Below are positions 62,302-64,000 of a stretch of DNA of 64,000 nt, piece by piece. Position 1 is the first letter of the stretch; each line of letters begins with the position of its first letter. The translations under genes were made by a program, and so were the position numbers. The DNA lies in the NCBI GenBank assembly GCA_020633495.1, contig JACKDR010000002.1:186001-250000 (forward strand). The letters are read 5' to 3'. The notes below the pieces were generated by a model. The model ran no database searches. It saw only the letters and a list, made by a program, of their open reading frames with translations, and had not been told where the DNA came from. The stretch comes from Kofleriaceae bacterium. Its GTDB lineage: Bacteria > Myxococcota_A > Polyangia > Haliangiales > Haliangiaceae.

Positions 62302-64000
62302 CTACTCGTCGTCGTCGCGGGCCTTGCCGCGCGCGTTGACCGCCTTGTACGCCTTGACGTACGACGGGCTGTCGGGCGGCACGATCTTGAGGACGCGCCG
62401 GAGCATCGCGCGGCCCTCGTCGGGCTTGGTCTTCATCAGCTTCATGCCGTTGCCGTACAGCTCGGCGGCCTTGCGCTCGAGCGACTGCCGCACCTGCGCC
62501 ACGGTCGGGCTCGACCCGGCGCCGAAGTTGACCGCGGTGTCGGCGGCCTGCTTGGCGGCCTCGTAGTTGCCCTTGGCCATGAAGCCGGCGGCGGCCTTGG
62601 GCGCGACCTGCCCGAGCTTGTCGCGGATCATCGAGGCGTGGGTGCCGCCGAGGCGCTTGTCGGTGGACAGCGCGCGCTTGTACGCGGTCAGCGCGTCGGT
62701 GGCCTTGGTCGCGGCGGCGGCGTCGCCCAGCCGCAGGTACTTGGCGAGCGCGTCGTAGTCGCTGGCGAGCTTGCGCAGCGCGGTGGCGTCGGCGCCGTCG
62801 GCGCTGCCGGCGGCGTCGCGCGCGGTGCTGGCCGCGGCGGCGAAGTCCTTGCTGGCGTACTGGCTCTGCGCCTTCTTGCGCGCGGCGTCGACGCTGTTGC
62901 CCGACTTCTTGACGACGGGGTCGGGCTTCTTGCGGACGACGGGGTCGGGCTTCTTGACGACGGGGTCGGGCTTCTTGACGACGGGGTCGGGCTTCTTGAC
63001 GACGGGGTCGGGCTTCTTGACGACGGGATCCGGCGCCTTGACCACCGCGGGCTCGGGCTGCTTGGCGACGGCCGCGTCCGTCGCGGGCGGCTCGATCGCG
63101 GGCTCGGGCTGCTTGTCCTCGGGCGCCGCGTGGTCGTCGTCGTGGGCCTCGGCCGGATCGGGCGCGCCGCCGGCGCGATCGCTGTCGTCGGGGTCGACCG
63201 CCGGATCGACGGCGCCCGCCGCGGCGCCGCCCCGGGCGTCGCCGTCGGTGGTGGCGATCCCGGCCGCGGTGGGCGTTGGCGCGCCGCCGCGCTTGCCGCG
63301 ATCGCCGGTGGTGATCATCGCGATCACGCCGATCAGCGCGACGCCGGCGGCGATCGTCCCGGCGATCGCCAGGCTGCGCCGCCGCGAGCGCACCAGCGGC
63401 GGGTGGCCGTACGCGACCACCGGCGGCATCGTCCCCGACGCGTAGGCCAGCGGCTCGACGCTGGCGGTCGCGGTCATCGACCGCATCTGCAGCGAGTCCG
63501 CAGGCAGCGCCCCGGCGCGCGCCGCCATCCCCGGCGGCGCCATCAGGACCACCGGCTCGCCCTGCATCGGCACCGTGATCGGGCCGCTCGCGCTGATCGG
63601 CGTCGCCTCGCCGGCCAGCGCCGCCGTCCCGGCCGGCGCGCCCGGACCCGGGCTCGGCGGCAGGGCCAGGCGCGCGCTCATGGCGCCGCCCTGGGACGCG
63701 GTGCGTGGGCGCGGCGGCGGCAGCGTCGCCTTGCCGCGATCGCCGGGCACCGGCGGCGGCACCGACGCGGTGTGCGACCGGCGCCGCGGCGCGGGCGCCA
63801 GCTCGGCCGCGCGCGGCGCGGTCAGCGGCACGGTCTCGGGCCCGGCCGGGACGTCGTCGCCGCCGCGCGGCGGGAACCGCCCCGCCACCGTCGACGCCTC
63901 GTCGTCCTGCTGGTCGCCGCCCCACGCGACCGGCGGCCCGACCGCCGCGCTCGCCACGTGGTCGAACCGGAACACGGTGTGCCCGATCTCGATCTTGTCG
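62302..64000 (-). CDS. FHA-domain membrane protein (5' end beyond the window)
   Basis: The frame stays open to the window edge. Its first visible residues, DKIEIGHTVFRFDHV, match the end of an FHA phosphothreonine-binding domain (consensus GDxIxIGxxxFRF). A Pro/Ala-rich linker of about 170 residues follows, then a basic stretch and a membrane segment (SLAIAGTIAAGVALIGVIAMI), an Asp/Ala linker, KKPDPVV repeats and a C-terminal helical region with TPR-like pairs (ARKKAQSQYASKDFAAAASTARDAA, GFMAKGNYEAAKQAADTAV). FHA plus membrane span suggests a target or scaffold for Ser/Thr kinases such as the one at 12157. The stop is TAG at 62302. Confidence 0.85.
   Translation of the reverse strand, partial: DKIEIGHTVFRFDHVASAAVGPPVAWGGDQQDDEASTVAGRFPPRGGDDVPAGPETVPLTAPRAAELAPAPRRRSHTASVPPPVPGDRGKATLPPPRPRTASQGGAMSARLALPPSPGPGAPAGTAALAGEATPISASGPITVPMQGEPVVLMAPPGMAARAGALPADSLQMRSMTATASVEPLAYASGTMPPVVAYGHPPLVRSRRRSLAIAGTIAAGVALIGVIAMITTGDRGKRGGAPTPTAAGIATTDGDARGGAAAGAVDPAVDPDDSDRAGGAPDPAEAHDDDHAAPEDKQPEPAIEPPATDAAVAKQPEPAVVKAPDPVVKKPDPVVKKPDPVVKKPDPVVKKPDPVVRKKPDPVVKKSGNSVDAARKKAQSQYASKDFAAAASTARDAAGSADGADATALRKLASDYDALAKYLRLGDAAAATKATDALTAYKRALSTDKRLGGTHASMIRDKLGQVAPKAAAGFMAKGNYEAAKQAADTAVNFGAGSSPTVAQVRQSLERKAAELYGNGMKLMKTKPDEGRAMLRRVLKIVPPDSPSYVKAYKAVNARGKARDDDE
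62911..63018 (-). repeat. Five copies of a 21-base unit (KKPDPVV)
   Basis: The unit is identical in all five copies, with one 3-base insertion (an extra Arg codon) between the first two. It encodes KKPDPVV repeats in the FHA protein. Fully identical copies point to recent expansion and likely length variation. Confidence 0.85.

Overview
The window looks like the replication-origin region of a very GC-rich (well over 65% by eye) Gram-negative delta-type bacterium, most likely a Myxococcota member of the Polyangia/Haliangium type. Grounds: dnaA-dnaN-recF-gyrB diverging from rpmH-rnpA-yidD-yidC-jag-mnmE, a CarD/CdnL-type regulator very like that of Myxococcus, Hanks-type kinase and sigma-54 regulators, a DUF4388 response regulator, many TPR proteins, and surface lipoproteins with Dickkopf-like Cys repeats. 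No rRNA, tRNA, CRISPR array, transposase or phage gene was seen.

Layout. 1-8.2 kb: end of a Spy-like protein; a zinc-ribbon/DLPAPK-repeat/TPR membrane protein split over two frames; an acyl-CoA synthetase overlapping selB. 8.3-19.9 kb: envelope and signalling genes (barrel protein, pseudo-metzincin lipoprotein, HEAT protein, Ser/Thr kinase, TPR protein, repeat lipoprotein, NtrC-type regulator, OmpA/Pal-like and CpoB-like lipoproteins). 19.9-30.2 kb: small c-type cytochrome, thiE, uvrB, trmB, NUDIX hydrolase, IPT lipoprotein, TetR regulator, DUF72 protein, pepA, cdnL, fabH. 30.2-42 kb: the origin block, with DnaA-box-like sites both between dnaA and rpmH and between dnaN and dnaA. 42-47 kb: bioF-bioA-bioD, then rsmG and a LarA-like gene on the other strand. 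47-54.3 kb: DUF4388 regulator, tsaD, rsmA, mutM, a sigma factor and its likely anti-sigma partner. 54.3-61.8 kb: a tightly overlapping minus-strand operon, flippase-like membrane protein, M48 peptidase, dynamin-like GTPase, TPR-dynamin GTPase, rnhB. 61.9-64 kb: a CheY-like receiver and the end of an FHA protein.

The best candidate for an undescribed system is the 54.3-61.8 kb operon, where two unlike dynamin-family GTPases are translationally coupled to a membrane-associated M48 peptidase and a polytopic flippase-like protein, suggesting a membrane-remodelling module. Other notable points: a degenerate metzincin site in a surface lipoprotein; a receiver domain with Glu in place of the phosphoacceptor Asp; a recurring -10 box placed 6-9 bases before start codons, suggesting leaderless transcripts; and about ten clean frame switches in five genes, best explained by assembly indels but possibly real decay.

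Coordinates of frameshifted genes are given as the span I believe the intact gene occupies, with the break points described in each entry.
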